Below are positions 16,957 through 26,280 of a stretch of DNA of 64,000 nucleotides, piece by piece. Under the pieces are notes generated by a model. The model was not told the origin of the DNA. It saw nothing but the letters and a program-made list of their open reading frames with translations, and did no database searches. The position numbers and the translations under genes are program-made. Source of the DNA: Sporomusa malonica (GTDB lineage Bacteria; Bacillota; Negativicutes; Sporomusales; Sporomusaceae); assembly GCF_900176355.1 (NCBI RefSeq), contig NZ_FWXI01000019.1, positions 43,633-107,632 on the forward strand, read 5' to 3'. Position 1 is the first letter of the stretch. Each line of letters begins with the position of its first letter.

Positions 16957-18089
16957 TGAGTGAGATGCAGCGAATTCCTTGTGTAATTATGCGGGGCGGC
17001 ACAAGTAAGGCCATGTTTTTGAAAGCCAATCACCTTCCCCAGGATGTGGCATTACGGGATAAGATGATTTTGGAGATATTCGGTAGCCCTGATGTGCGTC
17101 AGATCGACGGGCTGGGGGGAGCTGACCCGCTGACAAGCAAACTGGCGATTATTGCTCCATCTACTCACCCAGAAGCTGATATCGACTATACCTTTGGGCA
17201 GGTCAGTATTACAGCGCCTTATATTGATTATAGCGGTAATTGCGGCAATATCTCCTCAGCTGTGGGGCCTTTTGCCATTGATGAAGGATTTGTTGCAGCC
17301 AAAGCCCGCTCTACGACGGTGAGAATTCACAATACGAACACAGGGCGGATTTTAGTCGCCGAGGTGCCTACCGAAGATGGGCGAGCTAAAGTGACTGGAG
17401 ACTGCAAGATTGACGGTGTTCCTGGTACTGGGGCAGAAATTATGATGGACTTTTCTGGGACGGCCGGTTCGGCTACAGACAAGCTGCTACCAACAGGCAA
17501 CCCTATTGACACTATTTCCACAAGCCGCGGCCCCTTGGACATCTCTATTGTGGATGTTTCTAATCCTTGCGTTTTTATCAGAGCCAAAGACATCGGCATG
17601 ACTGGCCGGGAAACCCCACAAGAAGTAAATGGTGATGCGGCTCTCCTGGCATTTCTGGAAGAAATTCGAGCTAAAGCGACAGTTATGATCGGTATGGCTC
17701 CAGATGTTCAGACAGCCACCCAAAAAAGCCCAGCTTTCCCCATGATTGCCTTTGTGGCGCCAGCAGCTGATTATGTTGATTTTACAACAGGCCAAACGAT
17801 TGATAGTAGTCAGGTGGATTTCTTAGCTAGAATGATGTTTATGCAGGTGTTACATAAAACCTATCCTGGCACCGGTACGGCATGCACCGGGGCGGCGGCA
17901 AAAATACCGGGAACCATCGTATATGAAGCCATTCCACATATTGATACAGTTAAAGTCATTCGTATTGGCCATCCGGCTGGCGTAATTGATATAGAAGCCG
18001 CTGTGGACAAGGGTGAATTGATTCGCGCCGCGTTTTCCCGCACCGCCCGTCGGATTATGGAAGGTTATGTGTTTGTGAAGAACGCTTAG
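16956..18089 (+). CDS. mii: 3-Methylitaconate delta-isomerase
   Basis: PrpF-family isomerase (377 aa) that converts 3-methylitaconate to 2,3-dimethylmaleate. The opening PCVIMRGGTSKAMFL and the segment DYSGNCGNISSAVGPFA with its conserved Cys are characteristic of the family, along with a late GTGTACTGAAAKIPGT block. Start overlaps the last base of mgm (TAATG), so the two are translated in tandem. PrpF homologues in propionate pathways isomerise methylaconitate; the operon supports the nicotinate role. Confidence 0.9.
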   Translation: MSEMQRIPCVIMRGGTSKAMFLKANHLPQDVALRDKMILEIFGSPDVRQIDGLGGADPLTSKLAIIAPSTHPEADIDYTFGQVSITAPYIDYSGNCGNISSAVGPFAIDEGFVAAKARSTTVRIHNTNTGRILVAEVPTEDGRAKVTGDCKIDGVPGTGAEIMMDFSGTAGSATDKLLPTGNPIDTISTSRGPLDISIVDVSNPCVFIRAKDIGMTGRETPQEVNGDAALLAFLEEIRAKATVMIGMAPDVQTATQKSPAFPMIAFVAPAADYVDFTTGQTIDSSQVDFLARMMFMQVLHKTYPGTGTACTGAAAKIPGTIVYEAIPHIDTVKVIRIGHPAGVIDIEAAVDKGELIRAAFSRTARRIMEGYVFVKNA

Positions 18090-18109
18090 TCTGGACAGGA
18101 GGGGATCGT

Positions 18110-19534
18110 ATGCTCGCAAATCTACTGGTGTTTGATGTGGGCAGCACCTACACTAAGCTAACGGCTTTCCGGCTGGAGCAGGGTGAGCTGCAGTTTGTTG
18201 GCCGATCCCAGGCAGCAACGACCATTGCTGATATTGAAGTAGGCATTATTAATGCCAGACAATCATTGGTGCAAAGCGGGGTCGAAGTGCCTGCTGATGC
18301 TAAAGTCTTCGCTACCAGCAGTGCTGCCGGTGGCCTGCGGATGGTAGCCCTTGGTTATATGCCGCGGGTAACCGCCAAAGCTGCCAAAGAAGTGGCTATG
18401 AGCGCAGGCGCTCGCGTTTTAGAAATCGTAAGCAATGAAGATTTGCCAGAATACCGTTTGGAAGTATTGCGGGAGATTAAACCAGACATTGTTTTATTAG
18501 CCGGCGGTACTGATGGCGGTGACCAGCAATCGCTTATTGACAATGCTCACATTATTGTTCAAGCCAAAATCAAAGCAGTTATTATCATTGCCGGCAATAA
18601 AGACGCTCAAAGTCAAGTGGCTGAGATTTTTGCGAAACATAACATACCATATATCCGTGTTCCCAATGTAATGCCGACAATTCATGAATTGAAGGTCAAA
18701 CCAGCCAGAGAGGCCATTCATGAGCAGTTTATCAAACAGATCACCCTGGCTAAAGGGCTAAACAAGCTAATGGATATTGTTTCAGATAAGAAGGTAATGC
18801 CTACCCCTGGCGCCGTACTTATGGGAGCTGAACTGCTCGCCAAAGGGACTTTTCAAGAAGAAGGTGTCGGTGACATCCTTGTCATCGATATCGGGGGAGC
18901 GACTACCGACATACATTCGGTTATGCCAGACCTGGAAAAGCTGACGATCGAAGAAAAGGGACTGATCGTAAATAATGAAAAGCAGCCATCATACCGTACT
19001 GTTGAAGGAAATCTAGGTTTGCGCGTAAGTGCAACCGGCATTGTTGAAACAGTTGGTCCACTAGGCGTATTAGCCAAAATTGGTCAGAATAGCGAAGAAT
19101 TTGCAGAACAATTGGTAGCCTATACCGAGTATCTGGAAAAGAACCCTGACCATATCAGCCAAACGCCGCAGGAAAAGCAATTTGACCTGGCATTGGCTAT
19201 CAGCGCCATCGAAGTAGCGTTGAAGCGGCATGCAGGCTATATTGCCCAGGATTTTAATCCGGTGATGGGTACAATACCTGGCACTCCGATTGGCAGGGAT
19301 TTGCGTCGGGTGAAATATGTGATCGCGGTGGGCGGGGTTTTCACCCATGGTACCCTGGCAGACAAACAGTTTATCCTAGCTGAAGCTTTTAAAAATCCGG
19401 GAATATCACTACTGCCACAAAAACCGCAATTCATTATTGATGAGCAATATTTATTGTACGCTCTCGGAGCTTTAGGTTCTAAACATGCTGACCTATGTGG
19501 GAAGTTTGCCAAAAAGTATTTTAAGATGAACTAA
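18110..19534 (+). CDS. MutL/GlmL-family protein, likely mutase accessory factor
   Basis: 474-aa protein of the MutL/GlmL family (PF13941), an ASKHA-fold ATPase found beside glutamate mutase. The phosphate-binding signature FDVGSTYTKLTAF is at the N-terminus, followed by LLAGGTDGG and the second phosphate loop VIDIGGATTDIHSV near residue 260. No glutamate mutase genes (glmE/glmS) are in the window. Placed directly after mgm and mii, it is more likely to serve 2-methyleneglutarate mutase, for example to exchange damaged cobalamin. That role is inference from position and family. Confidence 0.8.
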   Translation: MLANLLVFDVGSTYTKLTAFRLEQGELQFVGRSQAATTIADIEVGIINARQSLVQSGVEVPADAKVFATSSAAGGLRMVALGYMPRVTAKAAKEVAMSAGARVLEIVSNEDLPEYRLEVLREIKPDIVLLAGGTDGGDQQSLIDNAHIIVQAKIKAVIIIAGNKDAQSQVAEIFAKHNIPYIRVPNVMPTIHELKVKPAREAIHEQFIKQITLAKGLNKLMDIVSDKKVMPTPGAVLMGAELLAKGTFQEEGVGDILVIDIGGATTDIHSVMPDLEKLTIEEKGLIVNNEKQPSYRTVEGNLGLRVSATGIVETVGPLGVLAKIGQNSEEFAEQLVAYTEYLEKNPDHISQTPQEKQFDLALAISAIEVALKRHAGYIAQDFNPVMGTIPGTPIGRDLRRVKYVIAVGGVFTHGTLADKQFILAEAFKNPGISLLPQKPQFIIDEQYLLYALGALGSKHADLCGKFAKKYFKMN

Positions 19535-19546
19535 AGGGGAATGAAC

Positions 19547-20410
19547 ATGAGACAAACTAGTGTCTTAAGACAATTGTTAGCAAGTAAAAATATTATTGTG
19601 GCCCCTGGAGCGCATGATGCGCTGACTGCTAAGATTATTGAAAAAACAGGTTTTCCAGCAGTATATATGACAGGTTACGGACAGGCGGCCAGTCATTTAG
19701 GCAAACCAGACGTAGGTCTTTTGACAATGAGTGAGATGGTGGCCCGCGCGGCAAACATCGTTGAGGCTGTCAATATACCAGTTATTGCTGATGCTGATAC
19801 TGGATTCGGTAATGCCATCAATGTAATGCGCACTGTACGTGAATATGAAAAGGCCGGTGTTGCAGCCATCCAGCTGGAAGATCAGGTAGCCCCCAAAAAA
19901 TGTGGTCACATGATTGGACGACAGGTCGTGCCACAGGCCGAAATGGTCGGAAAAATCAAAGCAGCCGTTGATGCCCGTCGGGATGCAGATCTTGTTATTA
20001 TTGCCCGTACCGATGCCCGTACTGTTCATGGTCTTGAAGAAGCAATGGCTAGAGCGAAAGCCTATGAAGAAGCAGGCGCAGATCTTTTGTTCATTGAATC
20101 GCCGGAAAGTATTGAAGAAATGAAAAAAATTAAGGCAGCCTTTACGGTGCCGGTACTGGCCAACATGGTTGAAGGTGGTCGGACACCTTTGGTGCCAGTG
20201 CCTGAATTAGCTGCTATCGGGTACAATATTGTCATTTACCCAACAGCGTCGACCTATACAATGACATACGCCATTACTCAGTTAATGGAAAATCTAAAAA
20301 AGACCGGAACTACGGCAGGTATGCTCGATCAAATGGTTACTTTTTCAGAGTTTAATGAACTGATCGGCTTACCCCAAATCAGAGAAACTGAAAGTACATA
20401 TGTAAAATAA
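19547..20410 (+). CDS. dml: 2,3-Dimethylmalate lyase
   Basis: Isocitrate lyase/PEP mutase-family enzyme (287 aa) that splits (2R,3S)-2,3-dimethylmalate into propionate and pyruvate, the last step of the pathway. The catalytic loop KKCGH is at residues 117-121, and Mg-binding acidic residues are in DADTGFGN and QLEDQ. The ATG at 19547 has AAGGGGA seven bases upstream; the ATG at 19541 touches that site. Methylisocitrate lyase is a near relative, but no methylcitrate genes are present. Confidence 0.9.
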   Translation: MRQTSVLRQLLASKNIIVAPGAHDALTAKIIEKTGFPAVYMTGYGQAASHLGKPDVGLLTMSEMVARAANIVEAVNIPVIADADTGFGNAINVMRTVREYEKAGVAAIQLEDQVAPKKCGHMIGRQVVPQAEMVGKIKAAVDARRDADLVIIARTDARTVHGLEEAMARAKAYEEAGADLLFIESPESIEEMKKIKAAFTVPVLANMVEGGRTPLVPVPELAAIGYNIVIYPTASTYTMTYAITQLMENLKKTGTTAGMLDQMVTFSEFNELIGLPQIRETESTYVK

Positions 20411-20416
20411 AATTTC

Positions 20417-20466
20417 CATGCGTAAACGCCAAAGTGCCTTTGTTGCCTTGCGGCGTTTTCCGCATG
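20417..20466 (+). other. Stem-loop after the last nicotinate enzyme gene
   Basis: CATGCG and AAACGCC on the left pair with GGCGTTT and CGCATG on the right across a 21-nt loop. No T-run follows, so it may be a processing or stability element rather than a strong terminator. It lies between dml and the chemoreceptor gene. Confidence 0.45.
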
Positions 20467-20524
20467 TTATGACGGGAACACGTAAAACACATTTTTTTAA
20501 AAGCAAAGAGAGGGGCGATGATTT

Positions 20525-21370
20525 TTGTCGGCAAAAGATAAGGATATTTTGGACAAGCTGGAGTCTGCTTTACCAATAATTCAGCAGGCGCTGCAAAATG
20601 ATGCGGGGGTAACACTTACCGACCGGGAAAAATTTATCCTGTACAAACCAGGTAAAAAACTTGACCTTAAGGTACCACAGGATCAACCTATCAAAGTAGG
20701 CAGTGGCGTATATCGCGCCATCCATGAGAAACACCGGGTTGCCATGCGGTTTGATAACACGTTGTACGGACTGCCTTATACCTCGGTTGCAATTCCTGTC
20801 TACAATGAAGATAATGAAGTAATCGGCGCAATTGCCATTACTCAGCCAGTTGAACTACAGGAATCAATGAAACAAATGGCAGGCACCCTACTGGATAATA
20901 TGAATTTACTGGCTGCTACTACTGAAGAAATTTCAGCGCAGACCCAGGAAATAGCGGCTACAGGGCGGACCTTGGCTCAAGTCGCCGGTGAGTCGCAGGT
21001 GCGTGTCAAAGAAACAGATCAAGTCTTGGGATTGATTAGAAGTGTAACAAGTGAAACGAACCTATTAGGGTTAAATGCGGCCATTGAAGCAGCACGGGTA
21101 GGGGAACAAGGCCGGGGGTTCGGGGTAGTAGCTGGCGAAATCCGCAAATTGGCAACTACAAGCGCCGATTCGGTAAAAAAGATTGAGGCAATTATTAATA
21201 ACATTAAAACAGACGGGTTTACAATATACAGCCAGATTCATGATACTCAAGAAGCAATTAATCAAATTGCTGTGGCGGTAACCCAGGTGGCTGAGACCAT
21301 ACAGGAAGTGAGCAAAATGGTTTCCAAACTTGATCAGATTGCTGAGACATTGAACTGCCAGGATTTATAG
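20525..21370 (+). CDS. Soluble methyl-accepting chemotaxis-type protein
   Basis: 281-aa chemoreceptor-like protein without membrane segments. Residues 1-115 are a sensor domain, ending in a PAS/Cache-like stretch ([20 protein letters not shown]), and residues 120-275 are a short coiled-coil signalling domain whose tip reads [32 protein letters not shown] in conserved form, here abbreviated by position (about 182-213). TTG start preceded by GAGAGGGGCGA. It follows the nicotinate operon in the same direction 114 bp downstream, so it may sense nicotinate-linked metabolism. The C-terminal arm of the hairpin is short. Confidence 0.8.
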   Translation: MSAKDKDILDKLESALPIIQQALQNDAGVTLTDREKFILYKPGKKLDLKVPQDQPIKVGSGVYRAIHEKHRVAMRFDNTLYGLPYTSVAIPVYNEDNEVIGAIAITQPVELQESMKQMAGTLLDNMNLLAATTEEISAQTQEIAATGRTLAQVAGESQVRVKETDQVLGLIRSVTSETNLLGLNAAIEAARVGEQGRGFGVVAGEIRKLATTSADSVKKIEAIINNIKTDGFTIYSQIHDTQEAINQIAVAVTQVAETIQEVSKMVSKLDQIAETLNCQDL

Positions 21371-21371
21371 T

Positions 21372-21461
21372 CAGCAGATAGGTGCTAAAGCGGCTGCAAT
21401 CAAAGCCGCTGACAAGGCCCTCTATCGTGCAAAAAAAGGACGGAACTGTGTGAGTAAGTAA
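21372..21461 (+). pseudogene. Relic of a GGDEF-domain C-terminus
   Basis: One base after the chemoreceptor stop, a 29-codon open stretch without a start ends with ADKALYRAKK-GRN, the hallmark C-terminal signature of diguanylate cyclase domains, then TAA. Nothing upstream in this frame resembles the rest of a GGDEF domain. It is a deletion or recombination scar, and its end overlaps the 3' end of the opposing permease gene by 40 bp. Confidence 0.75.
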
Positions 21462-22681
21462 ACCAGCATTATTACGGCGAGCGGAAAAAGTGTAAACCAG
21501 CCGGCAAATAAAAATACTATTCCAGATAGAAGAGCGCTAATCCAAGCGGCAGCTTTCCCAAGCTTATCAGGAAGAATTCGGCCTGCCGAAACCATTCCAA
21601 GCATATATACGACGAGAAAGTTTGCACTGGGAATACTGATTAATGGTTTTAAATCCCAGGAGAGCAGATAACTCAGTAAAAGAATCAACAGGTAAAGCGG
21701 CGCGAAGAAAAGTAATGATATATGAGGGGTTTGAAAACGTGGATGCAGTCGGCTGAAACGCTTCGGGAAATGTCCGTCTCGTGCCTGGGCGTATACAAGA
21801 CGGGAAAAACCAGCGATAAAAGTATGAACAGGACAATAACATACAATAAATCCCAGTAATGCGATTAACGTTCCTGCTATTTCTCCCCAGCGGTAAGCGA
21901 CAAGTGTCACCATTACGGTGACTGGATTCTCGGCATGATAAACTCCGCTTCCTACCGTAGTAAAAGCTACAGCAAGGTATAGTGCGTTTACCAATACTAC
22001 TGCAACTCCTAGGCTCAAAGGGAGGTCGCGGTGAGGACTGCGGAACTCTTCGGCTAAATGCCCAATCATTTCCCAGCCCATAAACGCAAAAAACAAAAGC
22101 ATCATGGCCTTACCTACGGGAACCCAGCCGTGCGGGAGGAACGGCGTAAATGCCTGGAACTGTATCTGGGGAACCGCTGATAAGACGGCAAATGTGAGAA
22201 TGAACAGGATGGCAGAAACGACAAAGACTTGAGTGCGGCCAGAAAGTTCGATGCCTCTATAGTTAAGCCCAATGGCAGTAAGCAGTAGTCCAGCCGCTGC
22301 CAGATGGATGCCGGTTGACGACCAGGCAAATATGCTGCCAAGATAGTGAGCGCCTACTAGAGCGGTGACAGGCATGCCAAACGGCATGGCGCTCAGCATG
22401 AGGATTCCGGTAATTTGACTGGCATTTTCTCCAAATGCCTGACGGACATAGGTAGCCATGCCGCCTGAGTCGGGAAATCGGGATGACATAGTACCGATGG
22501 CAATCACCATTGGCAAGGAAAAGAGGCCCATTAGCAACCAACTAATAAGGGAGGCCGGCCCTGCCATTTCGGCTGTAATAGCCGGAAGAACTAAAATACC
22601 CGAACCAAGAACAGCACCTATTGTCAAAGCTGCTCCCTGAACCCATGTAATGCTTTTTTTAAGCTCGACTTGTTGTTGCAT
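21422..22681 (-). CDS. APC-superfamily amino acid permease
   Basis: Twelve-helix membrane transporter (419 aa). The first helix region TWVQGAALTIGAVLGSGILVLPAI contains the G(S/A)G unwound motif of APC transporters (shown here in part; near residues 11-34), and the FMGWEMIGHLAEEFRSP region is typical of YjeH/L-methionine or branched-chain exporters. ATG at 22681 has AGGGGAG six bases upstream. It is divergent from a LysR regulator, which probably controls it. Substrate cannot be read from the sequence. Confidence 0.82.
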   Translation of the reverse strand: MQQQVELKKSITWVQGAALTIGAVLGSGILVLPAITAEMAGPASLISWLLMGLFSLPMVIAIGTMSSRFPDSGGMATYVRQAFGENASQITGILMLSAMPFGMPVTALVGAHYLGSIFAWSSTGIHLAAAGLLLTAIGLNYRGIELSGRTQVFVVSAILFILTFAVLSAVPQIQFQAFTPFLPHGWVPVGKAMMLLFFAFMGWEMIGHLAEEFRSPHRDLPLSLGVAVVLVNALYLAVAFTTVGSGVYHAENPVTVMVTLVAYRWGEIAGTLIALLGFIVCYCPVHTFIAGFSRLVYAQARDGHFPKRFSRLHPRFQTPHISLLFFAPLYLLILLLSYLLSWDLKPLISIPSANFLVVYMLGMVSAGRILPDKLGKAAAWISALLSGIVFLFAGWFTLFPLAVIMLVYLLTQFRPFFAR

Positions 22682-22712
22682 GAATAACTCCCCTTTGCAA
22701 TCCAAAATATTC

Positions 22713-22742
22713 TTGACCATAACGTTAGGTATATCCTATCAT
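22713..22742 (+). promoter_or_regulatory. Possible sigma-70-type promoter for the LysR gene
   Basis: TTGACC and TATCAT are separated by 18 bp, about 70 bp before the LysR start. The match to consensus is moderate. Confidence 0.35.
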
Positions 22743-22764
22743 AGAGACAGAATGTTTGATAAGT

Positions 22765-22799
22765 CGATTGTTTTGATTGAAACGATCGGAATATCCGAT
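22765..22799. promoter_or_regulatory. Operator candidates between permease and LysR gene
   Basis: CGATTGTTT (22765-22773) and AAACGATCG (22780-22788) form an inverted repeat with one mismatch. The perfect hyphenated palindrome ATCGGA-ATA-TCCGAT is at 22785-22799. Both lie in the divergent promoter region, where LysR proteins usually bind. Confidence 0.5.
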
Positions 22800-22812
22800 G
22801 GAGCGTGATGGA

Positions 22813-23727
22813 ATGTATGTGAAACAGTTAGAGGCCTTTCTTACCGTTGCCCGCTTGTTAAACTTTGGAGAAGCTGCCCGAACACTGAATTACTCTCAGT
22901 CAACCATATCAGAACAAGTTCACGGACTCGAGGCATATCTTGGTGCAAGGTTATTTGAGCGAATCGGCAGAAAAGTATTTTTGACAGAGCAAGGTAAGAA
23001 GCTCTTGCCGTTTGCTGAGCGTATGATCAGAGATGTCGAAGAACTAAAGAGCCTGTTTAATGATGATGAGGTTGTAGCCGGTTCTCTGACCATCGGAGCT
23101 GCAGAATCTCTCTGTGCATTTTGGCTGCCACCAATGTTGAAAAAGTACCGGATTCTCTATCCTCAAGTAAAAATGGCAATCAAAGTGGGTAACTGTGTTG
23201 ATTTCCCACAGTGGTTGCAGCAGAATATAATTGACGTAGCGTTCAGCCTCAATGACGAGTCTGGGCAGCAACAATTGCGCCAGATTGAGCTGTTTCGCGG
23301 CGAAACAGTATTTATTGTAGCAGCGGATCATGAATTATCAGCCAAAAAACTATTGAAACCGCAAGACCTTGCCGGGCAGACGCTTCTTTTGCCAGAAGGA
23401 TATTGCGGATATCCGATGGACTTGAAGTTCTTATTAGAGATGGAGCAGGTTAAAGCCAACATGATCATGGAGTTCGGCAGTCTCGAATCAATAAAACAGT
23501 GTGTCAAAAATGGTCTGGGAGTCTCGCTTTTGCCTAAGATTGCTGTGGCTGAAGAACTAAAGCGCGGTGAGCTAGTTAGTCTGGCCTGGAGTGGTCCGGA
23601 TATTCCCATTGAGGCACATATGATTTTTCACGGTGATAAGTGGGTGTCCCCACCTTTGGCCGCTTTGGAGAAGTTAATTGCTGCTGAAATGGCGAATGAT
23701 CCAGATTTCCCCCGAGATAGTAAATGA
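22813..23727 (+). CDS. LysR-family transcriptional regulator
   Basis: 304-aa LysR regulator. The N-terminal winged helix-turn-helix reads MYVKQLEAFLTVARLLNFGE followed by the recognition region NYSQSTISEQVHGLE; residues 90-295 form the periplasmic-binding-like sensor domain. The start at 22813 matches the family's usual beginning; ATGs at 22777 and 22798 would place the operator-like palindrome inside the gene. It is divergent from the APC permease, its most likely target. Confidence 0.88.
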   Translation: MYVKQLEAFLTVARLLNFGEAARTLNYSQSTISEQVHGLEAYLGARLFERIGRKVFLTEQGKKLLPFAERMIRDVEELKSLFNDDEVVAGSLTIGAAESLCAFWLPPMLKKYRILYPQVKMAIKVGNCVDFPQWLQQNIIDVAFSLNDESGQQQLRQIELFRGETVFIVAADHELSAKKLLKPQDLAGQTLLLPEGYCGYPMDLKFLLEMEQVKANMIMEFGSLESIKQCVKNGLGVSLLPKIAVAEELKRGELVSLAWSGPDIPIEAHMIFHGDKWVSPPLAALEKLIAAEMANDPDFPRDSK

Positions 23728-23742
23728 GTCTTGGCAACAACA

Positions 23743-23793
23743 TAAAAATAAGCACCCGTTGACGTTTTTTTCGTCTACGGGTGCTTATTTTTA
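23743..23793 (+). terminator. Rho-independent terminator after the LysR gene
   Basis: A long stem (AATAAGCACCCGT with ACGGGTGCTTATT, plus inner GACG/CGTC) followed by a T-rich tail, 16 bp past the LysR stop. The stem is A-rich on the left, so it could work on both strands. Confidence 0.85.
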
Positions 23794-23909
23794 TAAATGT
23801 ATTCTGACTACGTTATGCTAGGCGCTAAAGAAGTTATTAACCTCCTAGCGGTCCTGGTAGCAGAAAATATACCACAAAAATATATTAGCAATAAAGGAGG
23901 TCGGTACGA

Positions 23910-24851
23910 ATGCTGGGTTCAAATGATCTGCAAATTTTTAGTTGGGTCATAGGCCTGATGCTAGGGCTTAATGTTTTGACAATGGCACTGTTTGTTCTGT
24001 TTGCGAAACTGCCGCATGGACAATTCCGGGAGATGATTCGCAATATTATATATCAACTTGACAAGTTCGCAGATAAGATGGAAAACAGTGAAAAGCGCGC
24101 AGCGGCAATTCAGCAAATTAATTCAATATTGGGCTGGCGAGGCATATTGATCCCTGTCGCACTCGTTGGTTGGGTGATTGACACAGAGGTAGCTGTAATT
24201 AGGCAGATGCAAAAGGCGACAGATACGCCAAATTTACACGACGATCAGGAGGGTCGGATAAGTAGTATGGAACAAGTCACTTTAACAGATATAAAACAAA
24301 TGGCCATAGAGGCTAAGGCTGCTCTACAGCAATCAGCTGAAAGATACCAATGGCCGATTAAGGTTTATTTACATTGGTCTGCAGGACACTATGACCAGTT
24401 TTTTTATGATTACCATATTAATATTGGACAAGATGGCGCAATATTTACGAGCACCAAAGACTTGAGCGAGAAAAAGAGTCACACATATTACCGCAATAAT
24501 GGTGCGATTGGTATTGCGGCAGCCTGTGCCTATAATGCCACATCCTGTAGCGATTTAGGACCAGAGCCGCCAACGTCTGCCCAGATTGAGGCAATGGCTC
24601 AAATAACTGCTGCGCTAAGTGAAGCCTTGGAAATTCCGATCGATACTGAGCATTTTATGACGCACGCGGAGGCTGCTGACAATATGGATGGTTGTGATCC
24701 AGGCTATGCGGCAAATGGATACCCGCAAGGGAAATATGGTCCGCAAAATAGTGTAGAGCGTTGGGATTTGTGGGTGGTTGCTGTCGGTGATCATCCTGGT
24801 ACTGGTGGTGATATATTGCGAGCAAAGGGGGCTGGCTACCAATACCATTAA
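23910..24851 (+). CDS. Membrane-anchored N-acetylmuramoyl-L-alanine amidase-like protein (copy 1)
   Basis: 313-aa protein with two N-terminal membrane helices (about residues 9-31 and 77-95) separated by a charged amphipathic stretch, a holin-like layout. Residues 130-300 resemble peptidoglycan-recognition/amidase_2 domains: HWSAGHYDQFFYDYHIN early, MTHAEAADNMDG later and ERWDLW at the end supply His/His/Asp ligands expected for zinc. AAAGGAGG precedes the ATG. It is paralogous to the gene at 27385, across the MocR/EamA pair. It may act on the cell wall in sporulation or growth; a domesticated phage lysis cassette is also possible. Confidence 0.65.
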   Translation: MLGSNDLQIFSWVIGLMLGLNVLTMALFVLFAKLPHGQFREMIRNIIYQLDKFADKMENSEKRAAAIQQINSILGWRGILIPVALVGWVIDTEVAVIRQMQKATDTPNLHDDQEGRISSMEQVTLTDIKQMAIEAKAALQQSAERYQWPIKVYLHWSAGHYDQFFYDYHINIGQDGAIFTSTKDLSEKKSHTYYRNNGAIGIAAACAYNATSCSDLGPEPPTSAQIEAMAQITAALSEALEIPIDTEHFMTHAEAADNMDGCDPGYAANGYPQGKYGPQNSVERWDLWVVAVGDHPGTGGDILRAKGAGYQYH

Positions 24852-24860
24852 ACTGTCGTC

Positions 24861-26246
24861 TTACCCCATTTGTTTATGTAACAACAGAATTCCTTTTCTG
24901 ATTTCGTCTGCCTCCAAATGTCCGTAGCCTAGCAGCAGTTTATCCAAATGCATGCCCTTGTGGATCGAGTGATATTCTACTGGAGTGATATAAATGCCAC
25001 ATTCTTTACAGTGCTGTGCAAATGTTTGATCAAAGGTCATGCCAGGAAACTGCAGTACAATATGTAATCCGGCAGCATCTCCCAAGGCAGACCACGTTTT
25101 TCCAAATACCTCCTCGAACATCTGAAGCAGGGTTTGCCGCCTTTGGCCATATAGCTTTCGCATCTTCTGTACATGGCGGTCAAGCTTTCGGGTGCGCAAG
25201 TATTCGGCAAGGGCAGCTTGCTCAAAAGGAGGATTCTGAACATCTGTATGGGTGCGCAGGTGACGCCACCGGGTTTGTAGTTGGCGAGGCAGCACTACAT
25301 AGCCGATTCGGATTGCAGGAAATAGAATTTTACTGAAAGTACCAACATAGATAACCCGGCCTGGGTCCATTGAACAGAGAGGTGCCACCGGTGTACCTTT
25401 ATAGCGGAACTCGCTGTCATAATCATCTTCTATCAAATAAAGGTCATTATCCCGCGCAAATTGGATCAATTCAGCACGGCGACCTGCTGGGAGAATTCCT
25501 CCGAGTGGAAATTGATGTGACGGGGTCACATAGGCTGCGCAAGCGTTGCTGCCATCTAGGTACTGGGTCTGAATCCCGTGGTTATCCACTGGTATGGGTC
25601 GAATTTTGAAGCCCTTTCCTTGTAATACATGCAGCATGCCGATATGGCAGGGGTCTTCAACCAGAATCTCCCGTCCCTCTTCAAATAACAGCTCAGCAAG
25701 CAAGTGCAGCGCTTGTGTGGCTCCGGCCGTAATGAAAATATCCTGTGGATGAACTACAAGCCCGCGGCTCCTGAATAGCCATGCTGCAAGTTCTTCACGT
25801 AGATCTGGGAGCCCTTCAGGACCAGTGTAGCCCCATTGTTTTGCTGGGAAACTCTCTGTAGCCGTACGCAGTAACTGCAGCCATAGGTGCCTGGGGAAGC
25901 GCTGCAGATCAGGCTGACCTGTCCGGAAATCTGCTAAATATTCATAGGCAGGCTGTACCGAGCTGCTCAAATCTTCCCTGACTGGTGCTGGCTTTTCTAG
26001 ACGCAGACCCTCAGCAACCCGGGTTTGCGATCCTTGGCGAGTTACAAGATAGCCCTCGGCAGACAGCATCTCATAGGCTTCGTAGACGGTATTGCGCGAT
26101 ACAGATAACTGTTTTGCCATCACGCGTGTGGCAGGCAAAGCTTCACCGGGTTTTAGCTGCCCGGTAGTCATTTGATCGCGCATGACTTGATAAATCTGGC
26201 GTGCCAGCGAAACTTCATTTTTCCGCTGCAATTCTATTCCCCACAT
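24861..26246 (-). CDS. MocR-type regulator (GntR HTH fused to aminotransferase fold)
   Basis: 461-aa fusion: a GntR winged helix at residues 1-70 (SLARQIYQVMRDQMTTGQL, SRNTVYEAYEMLSAEGYL) and a fold-type I PLP aminotransferase domain. The PLP-lysine region is GTFSKILFPAIRIGY and the DDYDSEF motif is present. ATG at 26246 with GGAGG four bases upstream; an in-frame ATG at 26351 would give a poor leader. It is divergent from an EamA transporter with a perfect 25-bp palindrome between them. Likely responds to PLP or an amino acid and controls that transporter. Confidence 0.9.
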   Translation of the reverse strand: MWGIELQRKNEVSLARQIYQVMRDQMTTGQLKPGEALPATRVMAKQLSVSRNTVYEAYEMLSAEGYLVTRQGSQTRVAEGLRLEKPAPVREDLSSSVQPAYEYLADFRTGQPDLQRFPRHLWLQLLRTATESFPAKQWGYTGPEGLPDLREELAAWLFRSRGLVVHPQDIFITAGATQALHLLAELLFEEGREILVEDPCHIGMLHVLQGKGFKIRPIPVDNHGIQTQYLDGSNACAAYVTPSHQFPLGGILPAGRRAELIQFARDNDLYLIEDDYDSEFRYKGTPVAPLCSMDPGRVIYVGTFSKILFPAIRIGYVVLPRQLQTRWRHLRTHTDVQNPPFEQAALAEYLRTRKLDRHVQKMRKLYGQRRQTLLQMFEEVFGKTWSALGDAAGLHIVLQFPGMTFDQTFAQHCKECGIYITPVEYHSIHKGMHLDKLLLGYGHLEADEIRKGILLLHKQMG

Positions 26247-26280
26247 AAATCCTCCAATTGGCTCTATGAAAATAATGTCA

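Noticed and set aside
16956..18089. PrpF of the methylcitrate pathway
   Set aside because: No prpC, prpB or acnD genes are near, and the flanking mgm and dml genes fit 3-methylitaconate isomerase.
18110..19534. DNA mismatch repair MutL
   Set aside because: The protein has an ASKHA-type ATPase pattern and GlmL features, not the GHKL motifs of repair MutL.
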